Shown: in pieces, positions 49,654 through 61,149 of the stretch
How positions within the stretch are numbered: the stretch's first letter is position 1
Layout of the letters: every line of letters begins with the position of its first letter
Assembly (NCBI GenBank): GCA_023897205.1
Contig: JAHWDD010000013.1
Coordinates: 478,541-542,540, forward strand
Source: Exophiala sp. HKRS030
Taxonomy: Eukaryota; Ascomycota; Eurotiomycetes; Chaetothyriales; Herpotrichiellaceae
DNA: 64,000 bases
Direction of reading: 5' to 3'
Position numbers and translations under genes: made by a program
Notes under the pieces: model-generated
What the model saw: the letters and a program-made list of their open reading frames with translations, nothing else
The model's database searches: none
Told to the model about the DNA's origin: nothing

Positions 49654-51650
49654 TCAGCACTACCCAGACCATTGTCTGATAAGAAGAAGCTACCTGATAT
49701 AGCAAATTAGGAGCTTGATATGCGGTGTCCATGTTTCGCTGAGCCAAATAACCTGATAGTGCGGACAAAGACCAGCGTAGCAGAAGTATCTACAGCAGAA
49801 GTATCTAGGGGAGGCCCAGTGTCGTTGGAAGCAAAACAATCATAGAAAGGTCGTATTTGGTGTGTAGAAACTAGTGTTTTTGAACGGTAGTTTGGTGATA
49901 ATTGCAATGCGAATATATAATATATAAGCGACGTATCACAAGAGCGTGTTCACAGTCGATCGGGGAAGCTCGGTGTAGCAGCATTTTAATTCGGAGGATT
50001 GTCGTCGTACACTCGGATGCAAGTGGATCTCATTATCCTCAAGGCGGCTTTGTGCGCCCTACACCCGCTAAAGCACCCTAGACCACAATAGACACTGGAT
50101 CAACCTGGTCCAGGCACGATCCATACCCAACAACTTTGCGCCCAAGTTTGATAAGTAGCTCCGGCTTTTTAGAAGACCTTCATCTTACATGTTAACCTCT
50201 TTCCTCCATGTAAGGAGGTTATATCAGGTACTAGAATGTTCAAATAGTGTGCCATTGGCCCAACGTGTGAACTCATTGACCGTAAGGTGCACAATGCGCG
50301 GCTGATATAGAAACATGGTTCTTTAGCTTCTCAGCAGGTACCCTGTGCCGCCGGACTACCGACTAATCAAACTCGAGAAAAGCACTGTCTCGATTCAGAT
50401 TATCGCATGACTGGTGTTGTCCATACATACAGTTGTGTATTCGCAGAAGTCGCATCGACCGATCGTTTCAATTTTACTCCTTCTCCTACGGCCTTCGCCA
50501 AGGCGCTGATCATGGTGTCCGGATGACAGCAGCTTCACTCTCCCTCCACTGGCGTGAAACCGATCTAGGTCAATTGTGGCAATCCATTTCAGTCTAAAGG
50601 GAGGATACGATAAGACAGAATGATGGAGGATGATACGCTGCTAGCTTTTTGCTTGAGCGGCATGGGTCCTGTCGGATTTCCCGCATAACCCAGAGGACCC
50701 TCGGGAAGATATTGGATGGGACATCTGCGCATGGCTTCTTAACAAGTCCGCATCTTCAACAGCGTGTCCATGCTAATCTCTCACGATGGAGTAAAAGGCA
50801 GCTTGAGAGGCCTTCCTCGTGTATGCCGGAAAGACCAACGACAACAAAGATAGTTGTTGTGGGCCACTCCCTTTATGCTGGGCAGGTACGAGGCACGCCA
50901 TGCGATAAAGCCTGGACCCTCAGTAGCGTCGACCCGCGCATAGGGCTTGGCCGGACGTAGACTCGCGTCCTTGTCAGATCGGCGATCTGTATCAGACGAC
51001 AGTACACGGCCAGTCTGCTCATTAACCACCACCTTTAGTCTACATGACCCCTTCATCAACACAGGGCAGCGGACGCGAGTTTTTAAGTAGGCCATCAATA
51101 TGCTGTGATTCTCACCCTGGCTTGATCATGAGCCTTTATTTTTCGATCAAAGAGATTCGGCGCTGAAGGGCACGATAGTTCCCTGCCATGGCTGGCATGC
51201 ATTATATTGATTGTCCTACCTCCCTGTCGCATCTGATGGCATTTGGCCACAATGGAGGCGCTCGTATCGATCGATCTCATCCATCGGTAGTATTCCAACT
51301 TTATATTTTGGTCTCTTTCCACCTGACCCAGAATCATTATGGTCCTTCTCCCCGAACAGCCTTTGCCTTCAGCCACGACGCGATTGAGGCATGTGACAAA
51401 CCCTCGATTCTCTATTGGATAATTCAAATAGGTCTCATATTGGTCGCGCAAACGTGACCGCGGGTTCTGATCTTTAAACCAATGATAATTTACAGATGGG
51501 AGTTCATTTTCATTCTGTCGCCGGGGCAAGTCATGGTCGTGGATCTTCGATAAATTTCCCGAACGATCGGAAGCTGCCGTGCGATCGCGTTGGTTCGTGG
51601 TTCTAGCACCACAAGCAGAATCTACCTGAAAATCCAGGTCCAAGCCTCGT

Positions 51651-51719
<69 letters not shown>

Positions 51720-52222
51720 GCTTTCACAGAAAAGACGGCAAGTTCACTAGATAGATCTGTTGAATGGTTTAACTCGTTACAAAATCTTTCGCATTAATAC
51801 CATCTGCATTCCATGTCATTGCGCAGAGTCTCGTAACCCCCAGGGCTAAGCTCCATAGAGTTAAGCGGGGGGACGCTTGGCACTCTTGCGACAGCGAAAG
51901 AAGTTCTTGAAATTCACGTCACTCCTTCGACAAACAAATCAGAGTTAACGACCTCTCGACTCGTAGATCAAAGGTCGTGGAGATGTCAATCAAGAACCAA
52001 GGTTGAGTTGTGCGATCTTCTGACTTCAGTACTAATCAGTCACGAAAAAGATTCCGTACTATTGCTACTCATGTGCATCTTGTGCGTAACGGTTGGTTGT
52101 ACGCTGCGATTCCAATTTTGCATCTAGTTGACCGACTCAATTCGATTACCCCTCCTTTACGATGGCTCAAGAGACCTCTCACCGCTCCTCCCACATATTA
52201 CTCTTCCAGCAACGCCATGCTT
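49654..52222. other. Long intergenic stretch; no gene supported
   Basis: It begins with the 5' flank of the bHLH gene. Frames such as 50,649-50,960 (plus), 50,781-51,098 and 51,095-51,727 (minus) show no recognisable domain, and the last is partly the GA microsatellite. I see no tRNA or other RNA gene. Confidence 0.5.
51649..51717. repeat. (GA)n microsatellite
   Basis: About 69 bp of ag dinucleotides with one interruption (agaaagag near 51,661). Confidence 0.97.
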
Positions 52223-52995
52223 CTAAGAGATGTTGAAGAACTGTCTGATACCTTCGGGCGTCGTATCGATCAGATCAGCCATGACTGAAGCACGCAACTC
52301 AAGATCGAAATGTGACTCAACATGTTGCTTGGTAACCGTCTTAGCAATGCCTTTGCTGTGTCGACCTTCGAACTGTCAGGATAACAAATTACAGAGCCAT
52401 CTTTCGAGAAGGTGGATAATACCTCTCAGAAAAAGAAGCCAGACGCGCCACGAAGGTGCCCAGAAACCACATCCGAGACCTTTACCAACAGGGCCAGAGT
52501 TGAAGCGATAGTAAATCAAGTGCTTTAGATCCTTGCATGATCGGATATGGTGCATAAGCTTGTACTTGGCTGCGTTTTCCTTCTCCTCGGTCTTGATGAG
52601 GCGGTCTTCATCTTTGACCTCGCCATCAGACGAGTCCGAATCGTGCTCCTCGAGTTCAAGACTCGTGACACAGACGCCGGCCTTGGACTCTGCGACGTTT
52701 GTCTTGTTTACAATGTCTCGAAGCACTTGATTTTCATTCTGGTTGGCGAAGAGGTTCTGAAGTCCAAAAATCTCGCCCTTTTAATCTTTGCTATCTTGGA
52801 CACCTTGGAAATATCGTCGCTCGGACGTCGCGGTGGATCCGATGCTGGTTTGCTGCTGTTTGTAGATTTTGCGTACACGATTTCTTCCAACGTCCCCTGG
52901 CTAACGAGACGAAATACTTCGACGTCGCGAGTCTGCCCAATTCTGTACGCGCGATCCTGTGCTTGCAAGTCATAGCTCGAGTTCCAACCCACTTG
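52223..52995 (-). pseudogene. C-terminal part of an ERCC6L2/Rad26-like SNF2 ATPase gene
   Basis: The minus strand begins abruptly inside helicase motif [22 protein letters not shown], followed by [16 protein letters not shown] (52,990-52,870). After frame changes come [36 protein letters not shown] and [10 protein letters not shown] (52,725-52,540), then [20 protein letters not shown] and [16 protein letters not shown] with TAG at 52,225-52,223. The last block is a conserved tail of fungal Rad26-like proteins. The sequence breaks at about 52,996, where the ATPase part starts on the opposite strand. At least two frameshifts are present and there is no RIP signature. The two pieces together account for most of one gene. 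Confidence 0.85.
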
Positions 52996-53008
52996 AGACG
53001 ATGTCTAA

Positions 53009-54935
53009 TTCTCCGATGACTACTTCTCCGATGATAATATCCAGCAATTGAGAGAACGACCAGAGTTCGCTGTGTCTACTGCCACCAGAGAGTATAAAGA
53101 CATCCAATTGCCATACTCCCTCGGCCTTATTCCTACTCCGATTGCACAATTTTTGCGAGACTACCAAGTTAAGGGTGTGGCATTCTTGCATAAACTATTT
53201 ATCTATCAGAAAGGAGGAATTCTTGGTGATGACATGGGCCTCGGAAAGACCGTACAAGTAATATCATTCCTAACCACGGCTTACGGGAAAACTGGTGACA
53301 AAAGAGGCAAGAGAGAGAAGGCGCAAAAAGAGACAGGCTAACTAAAAATCCCCCGAGACGTTAATCATCTGTCCCAGCACTTTAATAAAAAAACTTGAAA
53401 GATGAGTTCAAACGATGGTGTTGGTGGCACGTCGATACCTATCATGGTGGCGCTTCTCGTCGGCACGAGGTATTACCAGAGGCTTAAGCAGGCATGTCAG
53501 AGGCAATTATCACAACGTACCATACCTATCGTACACCACAATATAAAAGGAAACGAAGCACGGATGTCTCGTACTGATTTGGATCGGACACCGATATGCT
53601 GGAGGTCAGACAGGTGATGCACTCCGTACTCCCAACTGCTGGGACGTCCTCGCGGAAGGCCTGACAGGAGGGAAAAGGACTGAATGTGGTTCGCCAGGCC
53701 CCCCCGAAGGAGTTTCCAACCGTTGAGCGCACCGCGCTTAGTCGAGTCCACCAAGACCCTCCATTCTCTTATCGTCTCCGGGGTAGATTTCCACTCAGTA
53801 CGAGTAAGAGTTAGAGTACTGACAAGGAGGAGATCAACATGCTCAAGTGGGATTGTGTTGTTAAGGACGAGTGTTACCAGATAAAAGAGCGCAAGTCAGA
53901 AATCACAAAAGCGATGGCCGAGATCAACGCCCTGTTCCGCATTGGATTGACTGGAACAGTTATCCAGAATAAATACGAAGAACTGTGGGTGTTGCTCAAC
54001 TGGGCTAATCCTGGTAAACTTGATCCGATAACGGCCTGGAAGAATACGGTCTGCATACCACTAAAGCTGGGCCAGAGTCACAATGCTTCGAATTATGAGC
54101 TTGCTCGAGCGAGAAAGACGGCGAAGATGCTTGTCACTAATCTTTTGCCGCACTTCTTTTTGCGGCGTATGAAAGCGCTCATAAGAGCGCAGCTTCCTAA
54201 GAAGACTGATCGCGTCGTGTTTTGCCCATTGACACTCACACAAGCGAAAGCTTACGAGGAGTTTCTACGCAGTGATATTGTGTCGTACATCAGAGAGAGC
54301 GGCCGGCTTTGCGATTGTCGCAGTGGCAAGAAGGCTAGATGGTGCTGCAACATGGTGCTGGAAGACGGAACTCCGTGGCAGAATCGGGTCTTTCCTGCGA
54401 TAGCCAACCTTCAGAAGATATCAAATCATTCAGCCAGTCTCATCTCCCAAGGCAGTGGCTCGAGCGAGAAACAAGCGAAAGCTCTCGACCTGCTCGAGAT
54501 CGCAATGCCCGATCAATGGTGGGAACTGTACAAAACTCGCGACAGCATTTTGCATACTGGCAATTCCGAGTATTGTGGCAAGTGGAGGGTTTTGAAGAAA
54601 CTGCTGACATTCTGGCATGACCAAGGTTGTCGACAATAAGGTGCTAATATTTCCGCACACCGTCCGGTTATTACGTATGCTTCTCACCGTGTTCATCAGT
54701 ACGCAATTCAACGTGGAGTACCTCGACGGTAGTATGACGTATGAAGATCGGTATCAAGCCGTCAAGGAATTCAATACCGACCCTACCCAATTCATGTTCC
54801 TGATCAGCGCGAAAGCGGGCGGTGTAGGACTGAATATCACCTCGGCCAATTAAGGTTGTGATTGTTGATTCGAATCCCAGAGATGAAGTGCAGGGACTCA
54901 TGTCAAGTCAAGCAATCGGAGAGACGGGCTTTTGA
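53009..54935 (+). pseudogene. ATPase part of the same SNF2 (ERCC6L2/Rad26-like) gene, inverted
   Basis: The order of SNF2 motifs is clear. An acidic lead (FSDDYFSDDNIQQLRERPEF) precedes FLRDYQVKGVAFL and GDDMGLGKTVQVISFL (motif I, about 53,227-53,270). WWHVDTYHGGAS and EAIITTYHTYRTPQ (about 53,423-53,550, motifs Ia/Ib) are in another frame. Next are KWDCVVKDECYQIKERKSE (motif II, 53,845-53,900, DECY for DEVH), RIGLTGTVIQNKYEELW (motif III, about 53,940), KKLLTFWHDQG, VLIFPHTVRLLRML (motif IV), VEYLDGSMTYEDRY, and LISAKAGGVGLNITSAN (motif V, about 54,800-54,850). It ends with KVVIVDSN-like sequence at 54,852-54,935. There are several frameshifts, and about 260 bp of foreign-looking sequence lies at about 53,560-53,815. 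The protein would remodel DNA-protein complexes in repair. Confidence 0.9.
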
Positions 54936-57900
54936 CAACTGTCTGGCTCCAGAAGGGATCATGTTTGAAAGCTATTTAGCCCCGTGGCCTGGGTCCTTTA
55001 GCTGTGGCTTTCCAGTCAGTGCACCCTGCCTAAGCAGCGAAGTAAAAAGGAGTAGGGTAGAAGGCAGAGTGCAAATATATGAAGTTTTTCTTTAAATTTT
55101 CTGTCAACATCAAAACTGCCGATCCTCACAAACGTCTCAGGATCCAACCAGCAGGCTCTTCTAGATCACACATATTCTCGAGCCGTATATATCATCTTTC
55201 CGCACGAGTTTCTCAGTGGAACATCCCATGGATGGTTAATAGGATGGCCGAACTCAAACAGGCAATCCACTCGTGAGCATATCCATGCAAAGGCGCCTTC
55301 GTTAAAGACGAAGGCTCTCTAAGCAGTCTCCAATGATTCTTCCCGAGTGACTGTTCGTCCTGACGTGGCCGTTAGTCTAGCCGCAATTCCGCGCCGATGA
55401 TCGCATGAGCCGACATGTGTATTCGGCCAACAGCGCGTCCTCACTTCAAGTAAGACTGCGTGGCACAATCTAGGACTTCATAACGGAAAGCAGATGGAAG
55501 ACCAATGCTCTTTGTTTACAAGCCCAACTCCACTAACAATATATACTGCATCGATAAACTTGCCATCCACTTCTGTGCTGTTGTATCGGTAAAAACGCTG
55601 CAGATATCGCTTCGCAGACAGATACTGGTAGACGGGTCCTGGAAGTTGGCAGCCTCGTCAAGTCAGTGTACATATTCCATGTTTGTATCAAATCATTGTC
55701 TTTCGGCGCTTAATACTAGGTGTCTCGGCCGTGGTTTCTGCTTGCAAGTTGTAATTTCGCGTCAGGAGGGAAGGAGACTGCCACGTGGAAGGCTCCAGTG
55801 CTCGGAGTGAGTGGTGAGTACACAGTTCAAGCTATTCCACTTAGCTCGAGACAAGGGACCGAGAAGGGTATATTCACCGTTCAAGACTGCAAGGTCGAAT
55901 CATAAGGCATCTTTGTTCTCAGAATCTGTAGCGATTCAGGTATGGACATTCGTCATGCTTGTCCGAGGTGAGAGGATGTCTTCCATTTATTGCCATTAAT
56001 AACGGCGCCGGCAGTGTGCAACTGTTTCGTCAGGGATACGGCGGGCATCGAGAGGCGGGAGAGTGGAGGAGTGGTGTCGCTGCCAGGGCGTTTGAAGTAG
56101 ATGATTTCAGAGATCCGGCGGTCTATTGATTTCCAGTCATCCGAGGGTGGCGCATTGGGAGAGTGTACAATGCAATTCCTATTTTGCTCGTTGCTCACCA
56201 TCAAATGTTGAGCTAGGGGCATGCAGTGAAACATGGTATGTGCAATATGATAATTGGTAAAGCAGCATAAGACTGCCGAGGTATCGCTTCACAACTTTAG
56301 CAGCGCCGCTTTAAGGTTTGCAAACAGATCAAATCAACGGCGCCTGACCCTACGAATGCCCTCTACTCTTGGGTGACCACGGATACTCCTACCCATTTGT
56401 AATCAGCTCGTCATGGCAGCAAAAGACACTATACAGTACATGGGCTATGACCTGTCCCCGGACTCGCCCGATTGATCGATGGAGGTACCTTTGAATCTGC
56501 GTGCTCGGAGTTCACCTCGGGGTTTCGGATATATCGCCAGACTGACCTCGTTACGTCTACTATGGCCAGCGATGAGATTATAATGGATGAGGAGAGCAAC
56601 TTGATTGGTACGAGGTCTTGATTTGCCCCCTAATTCCCCTAGTCACACAACCCACCACTGGTAGGATCAATCGTGCAGGCGATGCAGGCACAAGGCTTTG
56701 GACATCGCCTCGTTCCTGGCAATACAATCGTCCACCACGAGTACCATCTTGGACTTTGCTTCACCTCGGTTTGGAAAAGCAAAGTAGATGTATGTTTGCG
56801 AACACGCTCCGAGACTACCAAACACGGTTGAAAAGCACTACTGCCTACTGCTCGAAAACTGAGGGACATTGCTTGGGGTCAAGGACCTCTTTGAGGACAC
56901 CATGAGAGCACTCATTGTGTGGCCATCCGTTCGTGTGCCAGCACCTTGAGGCCCAAACATTCAAAAGCCGTGGTGAGGGGTACACCGACCATGTGATACA
57001 AGTTTGAGGGTACACAGAGCTCTCCAGCTTGTCAACCTATTATAATCCTTCCTTTGGTTATGCCCAAGGCTGAGGCCAAGCTCTAAGACACGCACTTTTC
57101 TCATGGTCACACTGCTGACCATCGCCCCCGGTTAAATAGGACCCCATCATTCTTTAGTCTTGTTTTGGTCATGCGCAGTATTCGCGTGAGACTTTACATT
57201 GCTATCACCCGACATCGGTGACGAGAGTTTAGGAATTTCGCCGGATATAGGATGCTGCTTTCCAGTTCGTGGATGTCCAGTCATGGAGTCATCAGTGGCT
57301 TTGGAGATTGCGAGATCGCCCGAGTCGAAGAATTTGCGCTCCTAAAAAATGTTAAACTCAAACACGGAGCCTCATAAAGACGGAAACCATGAACAGTGAC
57401 TCACTCACTTTCACCTGGGAACGTAGGAGGATATTTTGCTTGGTTAAAGTCTCGTACCGTGCATAGACCTCTCTTTCACGCTCGGTAGGGGCCTGATAAG
57501 ATGTGCGTCAGTAAAGATTTCGGATTTGGGAGCGCTCATGCTTTACCTCGTTTGACTCCTCCACCCTTTGGGACATTGAATTGTATATTCACTGTAGTAG
57601 ATATATATGAGAATGGCGCTTGTTATCCCCAGACTACCTGCGAGTTCGTGTTCTTATATGTCGTCCTTATGACTTATCCCGACCAAAAGCTATGGTAGGT
57701 ATGGGGTTGCGTTAGTGGACTCGGAATGAATTCACCCTTTCTAGATTTCGCTCTGAAGATCGTTGAGGAATTGACCTTAACTAATATAAGTGAAATTTTC
57801 ATCGCCGACAGACATAATAAAGCTAACCTGACGTCGTGGCTTCCTTATCCGGCCAGAGCCTAGATCTAGACCATTGCATGCGCGGATAAATGAGCCGGTA

Positions 57901-59636
57901 AATCGGGATCGGCATAAGCCGTGACATTCGAACCTTTCCTTGAGGATGATCGGAAATGCACTTCCGTCTTGAGGCGAACTATGCATCCGACCCAGCTTTG
58001 AGGGAGAGAAATGGGCACAGGTCAAGTGCGTGTTGTACTGTCAGTTTCTTTCCGCTCATAAACTCGATACTGGGAAAATAGTCATCGCCTGGATGATTCT
58101 GGCACAACCTGGCACAACCAGGCACGACCCGAACACTGAGATTTAAATGCTTTCAGTTAAAGCCTCATCCTCCACTCTATTCCCGCGCTAAGAAACCCTC
58201 CCTCAACCGCCATTCCTGTTTTTGCTTAGATTGAAACACTTGAACTAAAATGGTATCTCCAATTGCCTTTCTGAGAGGACTGTTCCAAGTTTCATCGGCC
58301 AACATCAGTCGATATCCGGATCGATAGGGTTGCAGCAATTGGCTACGCTGACACGATGACATTTCCTGACTTAATAGCTGGTAAAAGACTTGGAGAAATG
58401 TTGGCAAGTAGTCGTGGTTCACGGCTGGCGAGGCAGGTAAAGGAGGTGCTCCTTATATGCAGAACTAGAAGAGCCAACAATCACATAATGATCCCCTCCA
58501 CCAGCGCTGGATGCCGGTATTGCAACTATATCATTCCCTGTGGTTGGGAATACCGCGACGGACAAATCCAAAGCAGCCATTGTCAAGAATAGATTATAAA
58601 CGGTGCAACTGCAGCCAGCGGGCAACCAAGGACTATCGCGACAACCAGGACAGCAGTCCTAAGGGAGAAAGTGAGACAATAAATGATGTGTTAGGCGATA
58701 TGGGCACAGCTGATGGGTTTGAGGTCCGCTCCTGTGAGCAAGAAGAGATATAGGCGCCGCGCTAACCTGACGAAAGTGCGCCGCAACGCCCAGCTTCAAC
58801 CTACGTGATCCTTTCCAACAAGGTCTGTGAAGAAGTAACAAATCAGCATCTATCCTTTGTCGAACTTGCAAAGCTTGTCGGCGCTCGACGGTAAAAATTG
58901 GTCGCCGTAAGTCCGGAACAATTTGAGGTTTAGGCAAGTAAAGCCAAAGCCCGCTCCAGGCGACAAGTTAGGTCCTAGATGGAAGGTATAAGTGACGACA
59001 ATTCGTCTCCTCTGCGTCTGGATTGAGCTAGGTCGCGCCTAGAGAGCACGCGGGATCCAGAGTGCCCGGGAAGACTACAAAAGAAATCCAACAGTTAGAG
59101 GGCTCATGTGTTCGGTTCAAATTTCCCATCAAGTGACCCCAAGCTGCTGAGGTCTAGAACGAGCCCGAAATCAGGCAACCGACGGAAGCCAGCGTCGGGA
59201 GGTGCTCGCAGCAGTTCTTTTGCTGGGATTTCATTGGCAGGCTCCAATGTGGGCCCAGGTGATCCCCAGAAACCTGGGTCAAGAAGTCGCCTGTTCATTG
59301 GTTCGTGTGGCCGAACACGATGATGGAAAATGCAGGTGACCTGATGCGCGACTTCTTGAGTAAGAGGCATCCAGCCTCTACACTAAAATCCTTCGATCTA
59401 TGCAATCAGGCACTGATCCTCTCTGGGGCGGGAATGTGCTGTCAACTCCTGCCCAGCTACTGCAGATGCTTACCTCCTCAACCATCTATCTATGTTTCCC
59501 TAGCAATTGGCCAAAGAACACAACTAGCGTGTCGATCAAAAATATATCGTCATCCAGACCCTCAGTATATGGGCAACACCGTCGTTGCTAGCTAAGGCGT
59601 CAAGGCTCAATCAGTGGCAAAGGTCTCATTTGAATT
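54936..59636. other. 4.7-kb stretch of normal composition; no gene supported
   Basis: Many frames of 60-100 codons occur on both strands, but none shows a domain I recognise. Candidates for another look are 55,953-56,234 (minus, 93 codons, starting MFHCMPLAQHL), which could be displaced N-terminal sequence of the broken SNF2 gene, and an ATG at 56,562 opening MASDEIIMDEESNLIG before a possible GT donor. A small repeat of ctggcacaac lies near 58,105. Most of it may be decayed genes. Confidence 0.5.
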
Positions 59637-61106
59637 ATGATCAGACACTCGGGATTAGGTCGCTTTCAAGTTCTCGCGAGTTCATCCAGGCAACGTCAAT
59701 ATCCCCGTTTCCGGATGTCCTCGAGTACCTCAGCGGTAATGCCCATGCCTTTCAACGATGTGCACAGGAAGCTAGGAGCTGAAGCGATTCCTTTTTCCAA
59801 CGACTCCCTGCGGGCTGGATATCCGCATCAAAGTCATTCGGAATCGCACAAATGGACCCGTTCTCATGCATCCCTCTTCGATGTTTCGGACATGGTCCAA
59901 CATACCATTTCCGGCCCCCTAGCTGAGGAATTTCTCATGACTGTCACACCCGGTGGGATCAACAAGCTCGCCAAACACTCGTCAATACTGTCTTGCCTCC
60001 TCTCATTAGAGGGCGGAATGGTGGACGACGTCGTCGTCACACGTCTTGGTAAAGCGTCCTTCTACTTGGTGACGAACTCAAGGTGCCACGATTCCGATCT
60101 ATCTTTCCTACGATCCCAGCTGTCTCGATTCATCTCCTCAAAATGCGCAACCAAGAAAGCCATTGATTGGAATGTGCTTGAAAACTACTCCCTTCTGTCT
60201 ATACAAGGGCCCTTGTCTTCTGCAATACTTCAATCAATGATTTTCTCTGACGGGGATGATCCGGAGCCAGACTCATCCCTTTCAACCCTGTATTTCGGTC
60301 ACTCGCGCTGGCTTCAACTTCACCTTCGCATGGAGGGTTTTACCACACCTTCTCTTCTAGTGTCCCGCACTGGTCACACCGGCGAAGATGGATTTGAGAT
60401 ATCAATCCCTCCTGAAAGGGGCCCTGGTCCCGCACTAGTTACATCCATCGCTAACGCCATTACATCTGACCCTCAGGCGTGCCGCTGGGCGAGCTTGAGA
60501 GTGAAGGACTCTTTGCGTCTTGAGGCTGGATTGTGTCTGTACGGAGATGATATCGACCCTGCGACTACGCCTCCTCAAGCTGGGCTGAGCTGGATGATAC
60601 CCGAAGACCGTCGATTAGATCATTCCCCAGCATTCAATGGGCATGAGGTTATAGTCTCCCAGCTCTCTAGACCGGATACCATCTCCGCGCAGCGAGTTGG
60701 CTTGGTTGTGGAACCGGGCCTTGCGGCGCGAGAAGGGGCAAAAATTGTTGATCTGGACGATCCACGAGAGGTGATCGGGAAGGTCACATGCGGAGGACCG
60801 AGTCCGAGCTTGGGAGGAGTTAACATCGCGATGGGAATAGTGAGGCTAGGGTGGAATATAAAAGGGATCAAAATAGGAATTAGGGTCCGCGGGAAAACCA
60901 GAGTAGCGGAGGTGGTTAATATGCCATTTGTGGAAAACAGCCTCTACTTAGGTGGCGAGGGCAATGCTTTCATGGGAGGTGTTAGCAAACTACAGTCAAG
61001 GGAGAACGTCAGACAAACATATGACTTTGTCGTTAGCTTTCAAAGTCTCACACCGAGACTCGAGATTTGGGGTGGTAGAGGGGGAGAGATAAACAGAGAA
61101 GCATGA
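59637..61106 (+). CDS. GcvT-like aminomethyltransferase (glycine cleavage system T protein family), divergent
   Basis: Intact 489-residue single-exon frame with TGA at 61,104-61,106. The first 25 residues (RHSGLGRFQVLASSSRQRQY) are Arg/Ser-rich without acidic residues, consistent with a mitochondrial presequence. The folate-binding GCV_T domain shows SESHKWTRSHASLFDVSDMV (68-87), a GGMVDDVVV site with the conserved Asp (about 126-134), LLSIQGPLS (about 187), LVSRTGHTGEDGFEISIP (about 244-261), DSLRLEAGLCLYGDDID (about 293-309) and LSWMIPEDRR. The C-terminal barrel has RVGLVVE, REGAKI, GKVTCGGPSPSLGGVNIAMG and VVNMPFV. T-protein passes the aminomethyl carbon to tetrahydrofolate. Odd points: the segment before SESHKW lacks the usual 'PFGGYSMPVQY', DVSHM is DVSDM, and about 60 extra residues follow MPFV. 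It may be a paralogue rather than the main T protein. Confidence 0.85.
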   Translation: MIRHSGLGRFQVLASSSRQRQYPRFRMSSSTSAVMPMPFNDVHRKLGAEAIPFSNDSLRAGYPHQSHSESHKWTRSHASLFDVSDMVQHTISGPLAEEFLMTVTPGGINKLAKHSSILSCLLSLEGGMVDDVVVTRLGKASFYLVTNSRCHDSDLSFLRSQLSRFISSKCATKKAIDWNVLENYSLLSIQGPLSSAILQSMIFSDGDDPEPDSSLSTLYFGHSRWLQLHLRMEGFTTPSLLVSRTGHTGEDGFEISIPPERGPGPALVTSIANAITSDPQACRWASLRVKDSLRLEAGLCLYGDDIDPATTPPQAGLSWMIPEDRRLDHSPAFNGHEVIVSQLSRPDTISAQRVGLVVEPGLAAREGAKIVDLDDPREVIGKVTCGGPSPSLGGVNIAMGIVRLGWNIKGIKIGIRVRGKTRVAEVVNMPFVENSLYLGGEGNAFMGGVSKLQSRENVRQTYDFVVSFQSLTPRLEIWGGRGGEINREA

Positions 61107-61149
61107 GTGAACAGGGTCTTATGTTAAATGTCAGATTATATGTGTTTAG

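Noticed and set aside
52533..53019. Plus-strand frames of 142 and 106 codons
   Set aside because: Antisense to the SNF2 C-terminal fragment.
56562..56905. Possible two-exon gene (ATG at 56,562, GT donor near 56,608, open frame 56,618-56,905)
   Set aside because: No convincing acceptor or domain; the join cannot be supported.
59104..59370. Overlapping plus and minus frames of 71 and 88 codons
   Set aside because: No recognisable product on either strand; Ser/Arg/Pro-rich composition looks like chance.
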